DNA from: CAYLUN01 sp964386865 | GTDB taxonomy: Bacteria; Verrucomicrobiota; Kiritimatiellia; RFP12; UBA1067 | Direction: 5' to 3' | DNA length: 64,000 nt | Assembly: GCA_964386865.1 (NCBI GenBank) | Contig: CAYLUN010000020.1 | Span: 1-64,000, forward strand | Part shown: positions 1 through 8,779 of the stretch, in pieces | Position numbering within the stretch: position 1 is the first letter of the stretch | Layout of the letters: every line of letters begins with the position of its first letter | The notes under the pieces: model-generated | Told to the model about the DNA's origin: nothing | Database searches by the model: none | Seen by the model: only the letters and a program-made list of their open reading frames with translations | Position numbers and translations under genes: made by a program

Positions 1-2
1 TC

Positions 3-770
3 TTCGCCACCGGCATCCCGAACGTCGGCGTCACCGTGGCCGAGCAGATCGCCTCAGCCCACGCGCGTTTTTCGGAGCTGCCGAATTCGCCGCTCCTCCG
101 CGCGGTGCTGCGACTCAACGACCTCTACGACCTCGCCGCTACCGTCAACCCGCGCTCGACGCTCAACCGCCCGAAGGACGACGCCGAGCGTGAGGAGCGC
201 CACACGCGCTTTAACCGCCTCTGCGGCGAGATCGGCGTGCTAGGCGACGACCTAGCCGCCGCCGGCGTGGCCACCAAGACGCCCGGCACGACTCTGCCGC
301 CCCAATACCTGTGCGTCATCAAGACCGAAGCGGCCAAAGCCGTTCAGTCCTTTTTCGTCTCCGACTACGGGAAATCCTATCTGGAGCGCCTGCTCGCGCT
401 GGGGATCGACCCGCAGGCCAAGCCCAAGTCAGCGCCCGCCGCCGACGCGCCGCTGGCCGGCCTGACCTTCGTGCTGACCGGCACGCTCTCGCAGCCGCGC
501 GGCGATTTCGCGTCCCGCATCAAGGCCGCTGGCGGCATCGTGCAGGATGCGGTGTCCAAGAACACGCGCTACCTCGTAGCCGGCGCCGAAGCGGGCGCAT
601 CCAAAATCACCAAAGCCCGCAGCCTCGGAACGACCGTGCTCGACGAGGCCGGCCTTCTTGCGCTGCTGTCTGGAACCACTGTAGCGACGCCCGCTCCCGC
701 CCCTGAAAAGACTGCCCCGCCCAAGCAGAAGGCAGCCTCTACGCCGTTCCAGCAGCAGGAGCTGTTCTAG
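3..770 (+). CDS. ligA: NAD-dependent DNA ligase LigA, C-terminal part (cut by window edge)
   Basis: The frame is open from base 3, so the gene starts upstream of the window; about 255 residues are visible. The first residues (IPNVGVTVAEQIA) resemble a helix-hairpin-helix of LigA. The segment LAGLTFVLTGTLSQPRGDF to VLDEAGLLALL, at about residues 148-217, is a clear BRCT domain with the TFVLTG core, and a Pro/Lys-rich tail follows. HhH plus terminal BRCT is the LigA architecture, the enzyme that seals nicks using NAD+. Roughly 40 residues rich in charged amino acids (near PRSTLNRPKDDAEREERH) sit between the hairpin and the last HhH-like stretch, which is longer than in typical LigA. The adenylation and OB domains lie outside the window, so assignment rests on the C-terminus only. 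Confidence 0.8.
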   Translation, partial: FATGIPNVGVTVAEQIASAHARFSELPNSPLLRAVLRLNDLYDLAATVNPRSTLNRPKDDAEREERHTRFNRLCGEIGVLGDDLAAAGVATKTPGTTLPPQYLCVIKTEAAKAVQSFFVSDYGKSYLERLLALGIDPQAKPKSAPAADAPLAGLTFVLTGTLSQPRGDFASRIKAAGGIVQDAVSKNTRYLVAGAEAGASKITKARSLGTTVLDEAGLLALLSGTTVATPAPAPEKTAPPKQKAASTPFQQQELF

Positions 771-1258
771 GGCTATTCCGATGGCCGACGATCTTCAGGT
801 CGTTTATCTCCCTGAGCAGGTGTCCGAAGGACAGATGGATTTCCGATACCACTTCTATGTTGGCCAGGAGGATTGTAGAACTCGGTTTGGCCCGTAGCAG
901 ACTCGTGACCGCCAAAGGGCCGGCACCGAATGGCGCTACTATCAGCGACGGCTCGGCACAGCCTCGCCCCCCATCCTGCGGACTTGCGTTGATAATGGAG
1001 GGCGAAGCTGTGCTGAGCCGCCAACAGAACGGAAGAATGCGCTTATCTTAGCGCCATTCGAGCCTGTCACTCAGGCGTCCAGGGCGGCGAACCGCGGCCG
1101 CTCACACAAGAAAACCCCGCCACTCTATCCGGCACGCGAACACCGCTCATGATTGCAGGGCCGAACGTCTTTATCCGCGCATGAGCATCCTATTTGCGAT
1201 GCCGCTATTCTATTCCGGCCTAGCAGTTTGCCTCGTCACGCTCATGCGGGCAACTGTC
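771..1258. other. Intergenic region with no recognisable gene
   Basis: About 490 bases separate the ligase from the DUF2442 gene. Both strands hold only short low-complexity frames without a recognisable domain. No tRNA, array or strong terminator was seen. It may contain decayed sequence. Confidence 0.5.
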
Positions 1259-1570
1259 TCAATTGACCTTTCCCTCGCACACAGCGGCCAGCGTACCACG
1301 CCCTGCATGCTTACTCGCATAACGGCACTGCGGCGTCCTTTGCCCGAAGTCGCCTTCCAACAGGCCCTTGAACGACAGGTCTTCATCCAAATCCGGCCAA
1401 TGCAACCCGCATGGCGACACTTCGATCTTGCCCAACTGTTCAGGCGTCCCCTTGCACAAACGCGGATTCTCCGCGACAGGGAAACTGATCTCCACGCCGC
1501 TGACCATCGTGATGACGATCCGGCCACGGACAAACTGAGCCGACTTGACAGAATTAATCGAAGTGTTCAT
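1259..1570 (-). CDS. DUF2442 family protein
   Basis: A 103-residue protein whose middle part (FPVAENPRLCKGTPEQL, then LHWPDLDEDLSFKGLLEG) matches the DUF2442 pattern, in which an acidic 'W..LDEDL....LL.G' motif closes a small beta-rich domain. The ATG at 1570 lies inside the end of the DUF4160 gene, giving a 17-bp overlap, so the two are probably co-translated. DUF4160/DUF2442 pairs are common in bacteria and are often suspected to be toxin-antitoxin-like, but no activity can be read from the sequence. The C-terminal 20 residues are Arg/Lys-rich and less typical. Confidence 0.75.
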   Translation of the reverse strand: MNTSINSVKSAQFVRGRIVITMVSGVEISFPVAENPRLCKGTPEQLGKIEVSPCGLHWPDLDEDLSFKGLLEGDFGQRTPQCRYASKHAGRGTLAAVCEGKVN

Positions 1571-1787
1571 GCCATTTCTCCACGATCAACGCCAGGTGTT
1601 CAACGGCCAGCTGTCGAGCCCTCGACAACTCCGCAAACTTCATATTCTGAGACTCTCGCAACTCGATCTCACCCTCGACATCGAACACCGCTTCACCCCC
1701 GCCATGTCGCACATGTACGTGGATGGGTTCATGATCATTGCTGTAGAAGAAGAACCGGAAACCATCAATCTCAAGAACTTTCGGCAT
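1554..1787 (-). CDS. DUF4160 family protein
   Basis: A 77-residue protein beginning MPKVLEIDGFRFFFYSNDHE and continuing PIHVHVRHGGGEAVFDV. This is the DUF4160 signature: an N-terminal 'P.....G..f.fys.d...pHvHv' strand pair with paired histidines. I chose the ATG at 1787 rather than an in-frame start 16 codons upstream because a GAGGG sequence lies 8 bases before it and the family starts there. It is followed by, and overlaps, the DUF2442 gene. The function is unknown; a small two-gene module of toxin-antitoxin type is plausible but inferred only from size and pairing. Confidence 0.8.
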   Translation of the reverse strand: MPKVLEIDGFRFFFYSNDHEPIHVHVRHGGGEAVFDVEGEIELRESQNMKFAELSRARQLAVEHLALIVEKWHEHFD

Positions 1788-2083
1788 CGCAACAGCCCTC
1801 ATTAGGTCATGTACTATAGCATTTTCCGGGCACACCCTTCAATTTGTGCTTGAGCCTTGAGGCCGTGTCAAGATGCCTGCACATGTCTCTACGTAACTAC
1901 TGCGCTCTGCTCGCCTCTCGCATTTGCACACTTCCAGAAGTGTGCAATTCCGCGCGTTCTCCCAATTTCCTCCGCACGACGATCCGGCGCAGAGTGCCCG
2001 CGCGACGCAGCTGATCGAAACGAGGTGCCTGCCGGCTGATTCCGGATCCATGACAAGTCGGGGGTATCTTGTGCGCTCCCCCG

Positions 2084-3460
2084 CTATCCGCCCGCACTCT
2101 CAAGCCCCTCCGCGCCCTCCGGCAGGCGCAACTCGCGTCGCAGGCGCACCGCGAGTTCCTCCGCCTCCTGCCGCGTCGGCACGTTGCTGGCCACGGTGAT
2201 GCGGCTGAAGAGATACCGCCACTCGGCCTTCTTGTACTGTGCGGCGGTGTTCCGCTCGATCACCACGTCATACCACGTCTGGCTGCCGCTCGAGGTCTTG
2301 TCGCCGAGGTTCACCCCCGTGGCGCTCGCGCAGGGGCAACTCCGCGTCCACGGTATCCCAAACAGCCGCGCGCGCTGCCGGATCAACCCCTGCTCGACCC
2401 ACGTTCTCCGGAAGACCAGGCCGCGCACGCCGATAAGCAGGAAGAGTAATCCGAGCAAGCCAAACACCAGCATCATCAGGCAAATCCCCACCGCAAAGGC
2501 GAGCGGAAACAGGCGCGCCAAGTTCTGCCACCCCCTGGCTTGCGCCAGGACTTCTTTCATCAGCCCCGGCAAGGCGTTGACAGGAACCAGCACCGCCACG
2601 GCCAGAAACGCGAGCCCGACGAAGCTCGGCACCACGCACAGGCCTTTTTGAAACCCCTGCGCATCGCAGACATAGACGTTCGCGCCCGTTTCATTCTCCA
2701 CGCGCACACGCCGCTGTTGTCCCGTCTCCTGCAAGTACGCGTCGAGGCTCTTGCCGTCGTGCGAGTCGCCCTTCACCGCCGGATCGCTCGCGGCCGTCCG
2801 GAAGACGGGCACGCGAACCTTCATGTTGAGATCCGGCCCTTTCAGGCGCGCGAAGACCCGCATGTGCCACTGCACCGTCACGCTCGTATCCCCGGACCGT
2901 CTTGCGTCCGTCTCATCGGGCAGCCCATAGGGAACCGCGAAATCGAACGGGAGCACGCAGCGCCCGTCGCGGCAATAAGAGGCGTTCGCGGCCACACGCT
3001 GCGTATGCGACCACACGCGTTTCACCGACCGGCTTCCCGGGTCGTCGTCGCCGCTGCCGCTGACCATGGTCGTCCGCTCGCATGCCAGCTCCATCCGCAC
3101 GTCCGTGTCCTGGGGGAACGCCTCCGGCAGCAGAACCTCGCCGCGGAAATGGCCGCCGATGACGCCCGGCACCGTCCGCATGCGCACATGGCACCCGCCG
3201 AACCGGAGCCAGCGGCCCGTGGCGACGAGCGCGGCAAACCCCACGAGCAGGCCCACCGCCGCGAAGCCGTAAGGGAACACCACCGCCCAACGCACCTTAG
3301 CGAAATGCAACAGGCGCGGGTCGGTGAGCGCGATCAGCGCAAACACGCCGACACATCCAGCCGCCGCCACCCAAAGGCCCACGACGTTACCGCCCAGCCT
3401 GGGCCGGCACTCCCCGCCTCGCCAGCGGCGATGTTCCCACGGTATTTTCTTTTGCGCCAT
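2084..3460 (-). CDS. Membrane protein with arrestin-like middle domain
   Basis: A protein of 458 residues with no assigned name. Two hydrophobic helices near the N-terminus (about residues 25-45 and 55-85) are followed by a soluble domain of about 190 residues with the rhythm of an arrestin-like beta sandwich (HFRGEVLLPEAFP, LPFDFAVPYGLP, WHMRVFARLKGPDLNMKVRVPVF). Two more helices lie at about 275-300 and 320-355, then a cytoplasmic tail of about 100 residues containing YDVVIERN. The ATG at 3460 is preceded by GGAG 9 bases upstream, so the extra 16 upstream codons are unlikely. It lies 55 bases downstream of the beta-helix gene on the same strand and could be the last gene of that operon. A role in envelope structure is a guess. 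Confidence 0.7.
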   Translation of the reverse strand: MAQKKIPWEHRRWRGGECRPRLGGNVVGLWVAAAGCVGVFALIALTDPRLLHFAKVRWAVVFPYGFAAVGLLVGFAALVATGRWLRFGGCHVRMRTVPGVIGGHFRGEVLLPEAFPQDTDVRMELACERTTMVSGSGDDDPGSRSVKRVWSHTQRVAANASYCRDGRCVLPFDFAVPYGLPDETDARRSGDTSVTVQWHMRVFARLKGPDLNMKVRVPVFRTAASDPAVKGDSHDGKSLDAYLQETGQQRRVRVENETGANVYVCDAQGFQKGLCVVPSFVGLAFLAVAVLVPVNALPGLMKEVLAQARGWQNLARLFPLAFAVGICLMMLVFGLLGLLFLLIGVRGLVFRRTWVEQGLIRQRARLFGIPWTRSCPCASATGVNLGDKTSSGSQTWYDVVIERNTAAQYKKAEWRYLFSRITVASNVPTRQEAEELAVRLRRELRLPEGAEGLESAGG

Positions 3461-3515
3461 GATAGAACGCTCCGGTTTATCAATCCGCCCTGCAAAGCCG
3501 CGCCCCATCGCGCGG

Positions 3516-5636
3516 CTAAGGCGTCACATACGTGAGATTCGTGCACACCATGCGCGGCTCATGCTTGACCGGCCAAACCGCGCGCTCAGGGCTCGCATAA
3601 AGCCCCATTTTATCGATCAGCAGCGGCTTGAATCCGGTTTTGAAAGCGGGCGACTCGGGCTTCATCCGGTAGTCGCCTTTCGCAGCATCCACGAAAAGCG
3701 GATCGGTGCCAGCCCAGTTGTTGTCTCCAATCAGCCACGCAGCCGGCGTGCGCGGATACGCCTTGTAATGCACCATCCACTCCTGCCGGCCGCCCCAGAT
3801 CACGTTCCGCTCGACACGCGTACGCGTCGCGGGATCGCGAAGCGTCTTGTCACGGATCGCGTTGCGCAGCAGCGCCAGGTTCGGATAGCGCTCATTCCAC
3901 GGCGCCGCGTCGACCGGCACCGCCGCAAGCATCTCCGGCATCTGGGCGTGAACCCCTTTGGGCGGTATAAACGACTCGGGCGTGATCCACGTCTGCCATC
4001 CCGAAATGGCCGGCTGGCACTCCACAAACACGTTGTTGTCGATCACGTTGTCCACGGCGGACAGCGAGATGCCCTCGGCGACGCGCACGATCAGGTTGCT
4101 GGTCATCCGGATGCCCGCCGCGCCGTCGTCCAGCATGATCGCGCGGTTGCGCTGCGAGCAGGGATTGTAGATGTCGTGCACGTAGTTTCCGCTGATCACG
4201 TTGCCCACCAGCGTCCAGTCGCGGCCCGTGTAGAACGCGCCCATTTCGCCCGAGGTCAGGCACACGCTATGGATCTCGTTGTATTCCATCACGTTCTCGC
4301 GTCCGCCGAAGAGCACCGCCACGTGCGGCCCGTCGTGGATCAGGTTGTGCGACACGCGGTTTCCGCAACCGCCGATCTGCACCGCCGCGCCGTAGGTCAG
4401 GCAGAAGCGCGCGTAGTCATAAATGTGGTTGTTGTCGATCACGTGCCCGCTCGGCGCCAGCCTGGCCGGATCGCCCGCCCACACCCCGATGCCGCCGTTG
4501 CCCAGATGCGCCAGCTCGCACCCCGCGACGCGGTGACGCTCGCCGCCGCGGATCTCCACAGCCGAACCGCCCATGTTCCGGATCGTGCAGCCCACCACCG
4601 ACACCTCCGCGCCGCCGTCGATGCGCACGGCGCAGCCGCGCCCGTTCTCGAAGACCAGCCCGCGCAGCGACACGTTCGTCACGTTGTTCAGGCGCAGCAG
4701 ATCCACGCCGACCGACACCTCTCCCACGCCTTTCGCGGGCTCATCCGGCGGCCAGAAGTAGAGGCGTCCGCGCAGCCGATCCACAATGTACTCGCCGGGC
4801 GCGTCCAGCTCGCAGAGGAGGTTGTAGCCGTACCAGCGGCCGCCCTTGCGGAACCCGTAGCCGCTGCCCGGCAGCCGCTGCGTGATGGTCTTTGTCGCGG
4901 GCTCGAGCCTGTCAAACGCGATCGCGCAGGCCGCCCAGTCGTGCGCCCAGTAGCCCTGTCCGTGCGGATCGGACTCGCCTGCCCAGCGCGAGATGCGCTC
5001 GTCGGCATAGGTGAAGGTCGAGCCTTTCGGTCCCTGCGGCAGCTCGGCCACCGTGACGAACCCCTCGTTCGGCCAGCGCGCCAGCGTCATCGGCGCGTCG
5101 CTGTACGTCAGCTGCATGCCCGAACAAGGATGCGCTTTGGAACCCGTGGGCTCCACGCCGTAGTCGAAAAGCCCTTGGTTCACCAGATCCACCGTCATCA
5201 CCTTGCCGCGCGCCGCCTCGGGCAAACGCTCCAGGATGTTCGTGTCCGTGAGCGGCCGCATCTGCCACAGCCGAACGCCGCCGCTGAGGCGCACCTCGGC
5301 GCCCGCAGCCGCGCGATAGACGACCGGCGCGGCAGGCGTACCGGAATCTTCAGGCCCGAACGCGCACGCCGCCGTCTGCTCGTAGCGCCCCCGCTGAAAT
5401 TCGACCGTGACACCGCCGGCCGGCGCCGGACCGCTCCCGCGCAGCCGCCGCACCGCATCGCGCGCGCCGGCCAGCGTGGCCAGCGGCCCGTCGGTCTTGG
5501 CCGCGTTCGGCGCGGCCGTGACGCCGCTCCACGTGTCCTTTCCCTGCGGCGACACGTGCAGCGTCACCCCCGCCGCCAGCGACGCGCCCACGCTCAACCC
5601 CCAGCACATCCCCGCCGTCCGCCATCCGCAAGTCAT
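3516..5636 (-). CDS. Secreted right-handed parallel beta-helix protein
   Basis: A 706-residue protein with an N-terminal signal segment (WGLSVGASLAAGVTLHVSP). The opening YVSP-like LHVSPQGKDTWSG, then GPLATLAGARDAVRRL, is typical of secreted beta-helix proteins of the polysaccharide lyase / glycosidase type. Residues of about 300-560 form repeated short strands rich in N, V and G (NNVTNVSLRGLVFENGRG, EVSVVGCTIRNMGG, HVIDNNHIYDY, NRVSHNLIHDGPH, NVISGNYVHDIYN), that is, beta-helix coils. The substrate is probably a plant or algal polysaccharide, but no catalytic residues can be fixed. The start at 5636 overlaps the stop of the TPR gene as ATGA, arguing for translational coupling and against the longer open frame that runs to 5912. 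Confidence 0.85.
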   Translation of the reverse strand: MTCGWRTAGMCWGLSVGASLAAGVTLHVSPQGKDTWSGVTAAPNAAKTDGPLATLAGARDAVRRLRGSGPAPAGGVTVEFQRGRYEQTAACAFGPEDSGTPAAPVVYRAAAGAEVRLSGGVRLWQMRPLTDTNILERLPEAARGKVMTVDLVNQGLFDYGVEPTGSKAHPCSGMQLTYSDAPMTLARWPNEGFVTVAELPQGPKGSTFTYADERISRWAGESDPHGQGYWAHDWAACAIAFDRLEPATKTITQRLPGSGYGFRKGGRWYGYNLLCELDAPGEYIVDRLRGRLYFWPPDEPAKGVGEVSVGVDLLRLNNVTNVSLRGLVFENGRGCAVRIDGGAEVSVVGCTIRNMGGSAVEIRGGERHRVAGCELAHLGNGGIGVWAGDPARLAPSGHVIDNNHIYDYARFCLTYGAAVQIGGCGNRVSHNLIHDGPHVAVLFGGRENVMEYNEIHSVCLTSGEMGAFYTGRDWTLVGNVISGNYVHDIYNPCSQRNRAIMLDDGAAGIRMTSNLIVRVAEGISLSAVDNVIDNNVFVECQPAISGWQTWITPESFIPPKGVHAQMPEMLAAVPVDAAPWNERYPNLALLRNAIRDKTLRDPATRTRVERNVIWGGRQEWMVHYKAYPRTPAAWLIGDNNWAGTDPLFVDAAKGDYRMKPESPAFKTGFKPLLIDKMGLYASPERAVWPVKHEPRMVCTNLTYVTP

Positions 5637-7552
5637 AAGCAGGGCTCTCCCGCTAACGCCTCGTCGATTATCGCTTGCACCACGCCTTGCGCGGCTTCGA
5701 CCAGCGGGTACTCGTCTCGCAGCAGTTTGATGCGCTCCTTGAACTCCGGCAGGATGTCGGGGCGCACGCTTTTCATCGCCAACAGGGTTTGCGCGAACAG
5801 AATGCGGACACTGACGCTGTAAGGGGTTTGTAGGCATTGATCGATGTTGCCCTCTATGATCTCTCGCGCACCGCTGAGGAATCCCGGTTCGACGCCCTCC
5901 ATGCCGCTGCACCTGACGGCGAGAAGTTGCTCCAGACGGAGCAGATAGTAAGGGAAGATTGCGATACGTGGCAACGCATAGGCTGACGGAACCGGCTGCC
6001 GCCCGATCCCGGCCTCACGCCCGAGCAAGTCCAGCAAGGCCTGAGCAAGACCGAAGACAGCGTCAGTGGGCGCCGTCGACGGGAAGGTTTCGGAGAGCTG
6101 GCCGAGGCACTTTCCGTCACTCGTGCGAACGAGGCGGACCTCCAGCACCCACGGTTCGGCCTGCGTTTTCAGGTGCGTCGTCACAACGTAGCCGCACGCA
6201 TGTTCGCTCCGCAGAACAAGCTTGGCGACATCGTCGTCCTTCCACGCAGCGCCCAGTAGGGCGAAACCTCTCGAAGGCTCATTGACCCAAGGCATCAACG
6301 TCCGAGTTCGGGCGCAACTAGCGAACTCGACCTGTTCGGCGAGAAAGAGAGGAGTCGCCCGGCTCAGCCGACCGGGGGCATCAGCGAGTTGCAGTTCCAC
6401 ATCCTGTGCGTGGGGAACGGCCTCAACCGTACCTCCTAGAAAACACACGGCGACGCCGTTGTCTGGTTTGACGGAAAAGAACTTAGCGGCCGGCGAGGTA
6501 GGCTTGAGCCAAACCGGCCCTTCCCCGGCCAGCATGCCCACTTTCAATTGGGCGGTGGCCGGCATAGCCTTGTTGGAAATACGTGCTTTCGCAATCTCCG
6601 TGTCCCAAAAGCCGAGTGTTCCCTTCCAGTCCGGACGGTTCAGGGTATAGAGTTGATCCAACATTTTGCGAGCAGCGTCGATCTGGCCCAGGTCGAGATG
6701 GGCCTTGATGAGGTTGTTTCCCACGGTCAGTCCGTGCCTGGCGACATCGAAATGCGGTTCAACCAGTTGGATAATTTCGGGCAGATGACCGGCGTTTCCC
6801 AGGTCACCACTGATTTGCATGAGCAGATCGCTCGGAAGCGGCTTGCCGACACGCACAAGACTCTCCTGGTAAAGGGCGATCGCCTGCGCCAAGTCTTGCG
6901 CTTTGAGAGCCGCGCTCGCGAGCCACACGTGGGCACGCCAACTGCCGGGGAGCACCGCCACCCGCCGCATGGCCTCTACCCCAGCCACCTCACCACCACG
7001 CTCACGATGAATAGCCTCATACCATGCGAAGGCGTTGTCTTGATTGGGGTCTAACTCGAGCGCGTGCCAAAGGGTCTCCTCGGCCTTGACGTCGTCGTTT
7101 CGCTTGGCATAGACTTTGGCTAGATTGGTGAGGATTACGCCTTCTTCGCCGCGCTTGGCAAGGAAGGCGCGGAAAACCTTCTCAGCTTCATCGAGACGGC
7201 CCTCCTCCATGAGGACAATACCCCAAATACAAGCGCCCCGCGTGTGCTGAGGATCGATTTCGTAGAGTCGGAGTGACGCGTCCACGATGTCGGCGCGGAG
7301 CCCATCGTTCAACGCCCCGAGAATGACACCGTAAAGCTCATCAGGATTGTTCCACTTATCCTTGATCGTTCCCGGCAGCACGCTCTTGCGCCACTCCTCC
7401 TTTGTAATGAAAAGCTCGCGACCATATTTGTCAAAGACGCAAATGAGGTTGGGGTCTTTGCGCAACTCTTCAACCGAACGCGGCGGCCGAAGGTCCGCGG
7501 CCAGCGCGGAAGGCTCTGTTTTCTTGCCAAAGATTTTGTCGAGGAAACTCAT
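5633..7552 (-). CDS. TPR-repeat protein of unknown function
   Basis: About 639 residues starting MSFLDKIFGKK. A conserved-looking N-terminal part (FDKYGRELFITKEEWR) is followed at about residues 85-330 by tetratricopeptide-like helical pairs (GRLDEAEKVFRAFLAKRGEE, LAKVYAKRNDDVKAEETLWHALELDP, AQAIALYQESL). The C-terminal half is an unrecognised globular region, and no signal peptide is seen. Its stop overlaps the start of the secreted beta-helix gene by ATGA, an odd partner for a cytosolic TPR protein. GC looks lower than in flanking genes, which may indicate a different origin. A GTG five codons upstream (7567) is an alternative start; neither has a strong ribosome site. Confidence 0.75.
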   Translation of the reverse strand: MSFLDKIFGKKTEPSALAADLRPPRSVEELRKDPNLICVFDKYGRELFITKEEWRKSVLPGTIKDKWNNPDELYGVILGALNDGLRADIVDASLRLYEIDPQHTRGACIWGIVLMEEGRLDEAEKVFRAFLAKRGEEGVILTNLAKVYAKRNDDVKAEETLWHALELDPNQDNAFAWYEAIHRERGGEVAGVEAMRRVAVLPGSWRAHVWLASAALKAQDLAQAIALYQESLVRVGKPLPSDLLMQISGDLGNAGHLPEIIQLVEPHFDVARHGLTVGNNLIKAHLDLGQIDAARKMLDQLYTLNRPDWKGTLGFWDTEIAKARISNKAMPATAQLKVGMLAGEGPVWLKPTSPAAKFFSVKPDNGVAVCFLGGTVEAVPHAQDVELQLADAPGRLSRATPLFLAEQVEFASCARTRTLMPWVNEPSRGFALLGAAWKDDDVAKLVLRSEHACGYVVTTHLKTQAEPWVLEVRLVRTSDGKCLGQLSETFPSTAPTDAVFGLAQALLDLLGREAGIGRQPVPSAYALPRIAIFPYYLLRLEQLLAVRCSGMEGVEPGFLSGAREIIEGNIDQCLQTPYSVSVRILFAQTLLAMKSVRPDILPEFKERIKLLRDEYPLVEAAQGVVQAIIDEALAGEPCL

Positions 7553-7668
7553 GCCGCAAACGCCCACAATCGTTTAGTATCGCAGGTAATGTAGTCCAAT
7601 CGTAGTGTGCGGGCAAGAGGAATGTGGGGAAAAGCGGGCGCTCTCCACTCCTAACTCCGCCCTGCCGT

Positions 7669-8691
7669 CTACTCCCACGCCAGCGGCGCGACGCTGACCC
7701 CGCGGTGGGGATAGTCGGCACTGGAGATGAACCACTGCCCGCTCTCGTCCTGGATGATCTCCGGCGCGTGCGCCGTGAACTCCGCGAGCACAGGCTTGCC
7801 ATGAAAGTCCGTTGGCGATTCCGAACAATGGACGTATGTGCGAGGACAGTAGCCGGACGTGGTCTTGTCCGCCGTGTCCCACAGGGTCCAGAACAGATAG
7901 AACAGGCCTCCATACGGAATGAGAACCGGCGACTCGGTCTGGTAGCTCTCCCTATTCGGCTTGTAGATCGTGACCGGATCGGACCAGGTGGCAAAATCCG
8001 GAGATGTGATGGCGCTGATCCCGTTGCCGTCGCAGCGCAGAAGGTAGTAGGTGCCTTTCCAGAGCAGAATGTACGGGTCGCGGTTGCCACCTTTGGCCGC
8101 CAGCCGCCCCTTGTCCGTCCACGTGTTCAGATCTGTGGAGACCGCCCGGCCGAGGCGGGAGCCGACGAGCGAATACTCGGCGCCGATCTTCACGGACGCG
8201 GGCGCCCAGCCGCAGTCGGCAACGGAAATTTTGGGCTGATCGCGCCACGACTGGAACGCGGCCGCCTGGGCGAACGTGCCTTCCGGCGCCAGGGCATGGA
8301 AACAGAGCCCCTCTCCATTATGGCCGTTGTCGCCCGGCATCCAGGGCTTCGTGATGCCGAAGCAGTGCCACCGGTTGTCGCTGCCCTTGATGAACGTGTG
8401 GTCATTGGTGCGCCAGTCCGGATAGGCCGCACCCTGCGTATACGTAATGTTGCCGTCAGGCGTGCTGACGGTCTTGAGGGTGTAGACATCCGGCTGCGGC
8501 TTGTAAATGTTGACGAAAGCCCCGGTCACCCGCGGGATGCGCGGAGAGGCAGGCGGCTTAGCCGTCGGCGCCTCCGCAGCCCCCAGGTGGCATTTGCCTC
8601 CCCCCACCACCACGGTAGCCAGCGTCCCTTTGAGTAACTGACGCCGTGAAAGCTCTGACCTACCGTATGCCTCGCTTCGTTGAGTTCGCAC
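7669..8691 (-). CDS. Secreted GH43-like five-bladed beta-propeller protein
   Basis: A 340-residue protein with a twin-arginine-type leader (SRRQLLKGTLATVVVGGG). The body shows blade-like repeats of the GH43/GH32 clan: DWRTNDHTFIKGSDNRWHCF, RDPYILLWKGTYYLLRCD, TESPVLIPYGGLFYLFWT, APEIIQDESGQWFISSAD. The acidic residues in RDPY and TESP are in positions usual for the clan, so an arabinanase/xylosidase-like or related exo-glycosidase role is plausible, though the substrate is not readable. The start is uncertain: a GTG at 8691 has GGAGGT 7 bases upstream, but that sequence is the last unit of a heptamer tandem array, so the original start may have been altered. Confidence 0.75.
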   Translation of the reverse strand: MRTQRSEAYGRSELSRRQLLKGTLATVVVGGGKCHLGAAEAPTAKPPASPRIPRVTGAFVNIYKPQPDVYTLKTVSTPDGNITYTQGAAYPDWRTNDHTFIKGSDNRWHCFGITKPWMPGDNGHNGEGLCFHALAPEGTFAQAAAFQSWRDQPKISVADCGWAPASVKIGAEYSLVGSRLGRAVSTDLNTWTDKGRLAAKGGNRDPYILLWKGTYYLLRCDGNGISAITSPDFATWSDPVTIYKPNRESYQTESPVLIPYGGLFYLFWTLWDTADKTTSGYCPRTYVHCSESPTDFHGKPVLAEFTAHAPEIIQDESGQWFISSADYPHRGVSVAPLAWE

Positions 8692-8695
8692 GCTT

Positions 8696-8765
8696 CCGAC
8701 CTCCGACCTCTGATCTCTGATCCCCGACCTCTGACCTCCGACCTCTGACCTCTGACCTCTGACCT
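8696..8765. repeat. Heptamer tandem array (10 units, CYGAYCY)
   Basis: Ten contiguous 7-bp units with sequences CCGACCT, CTGACCT, CTGATCT or CTGATCC. All differences are C/T transitions at three positions. The array lies just upstream of the minus-strand GH43-like gene. Read on the minus strand the units are AGGTCRG, and the proximal one creates GGAGGTC in front of the gene's GTG. Confidence 0.95.
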
Positions 8766-8779
8766 CTGCCCCCCCTCCC

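Noticed and set aside
3324..5822. 832-residue plus-strand frame opposite the beta-helix gene
   Set aside because: Arg/His-rich shadow of the minus-strand genes; no domain, and incompatible with the beta-helix protein on the other strand.
5637..5912. N-terminal extension of the beta-helix protein frame up to 5912
   Set aside because: It lies inside the TPR gene in another frame, has Arg/Gly-rich composition typical of antisense GC artefacts, and the signal peptide starts at 5636 with an ATGA overlap.
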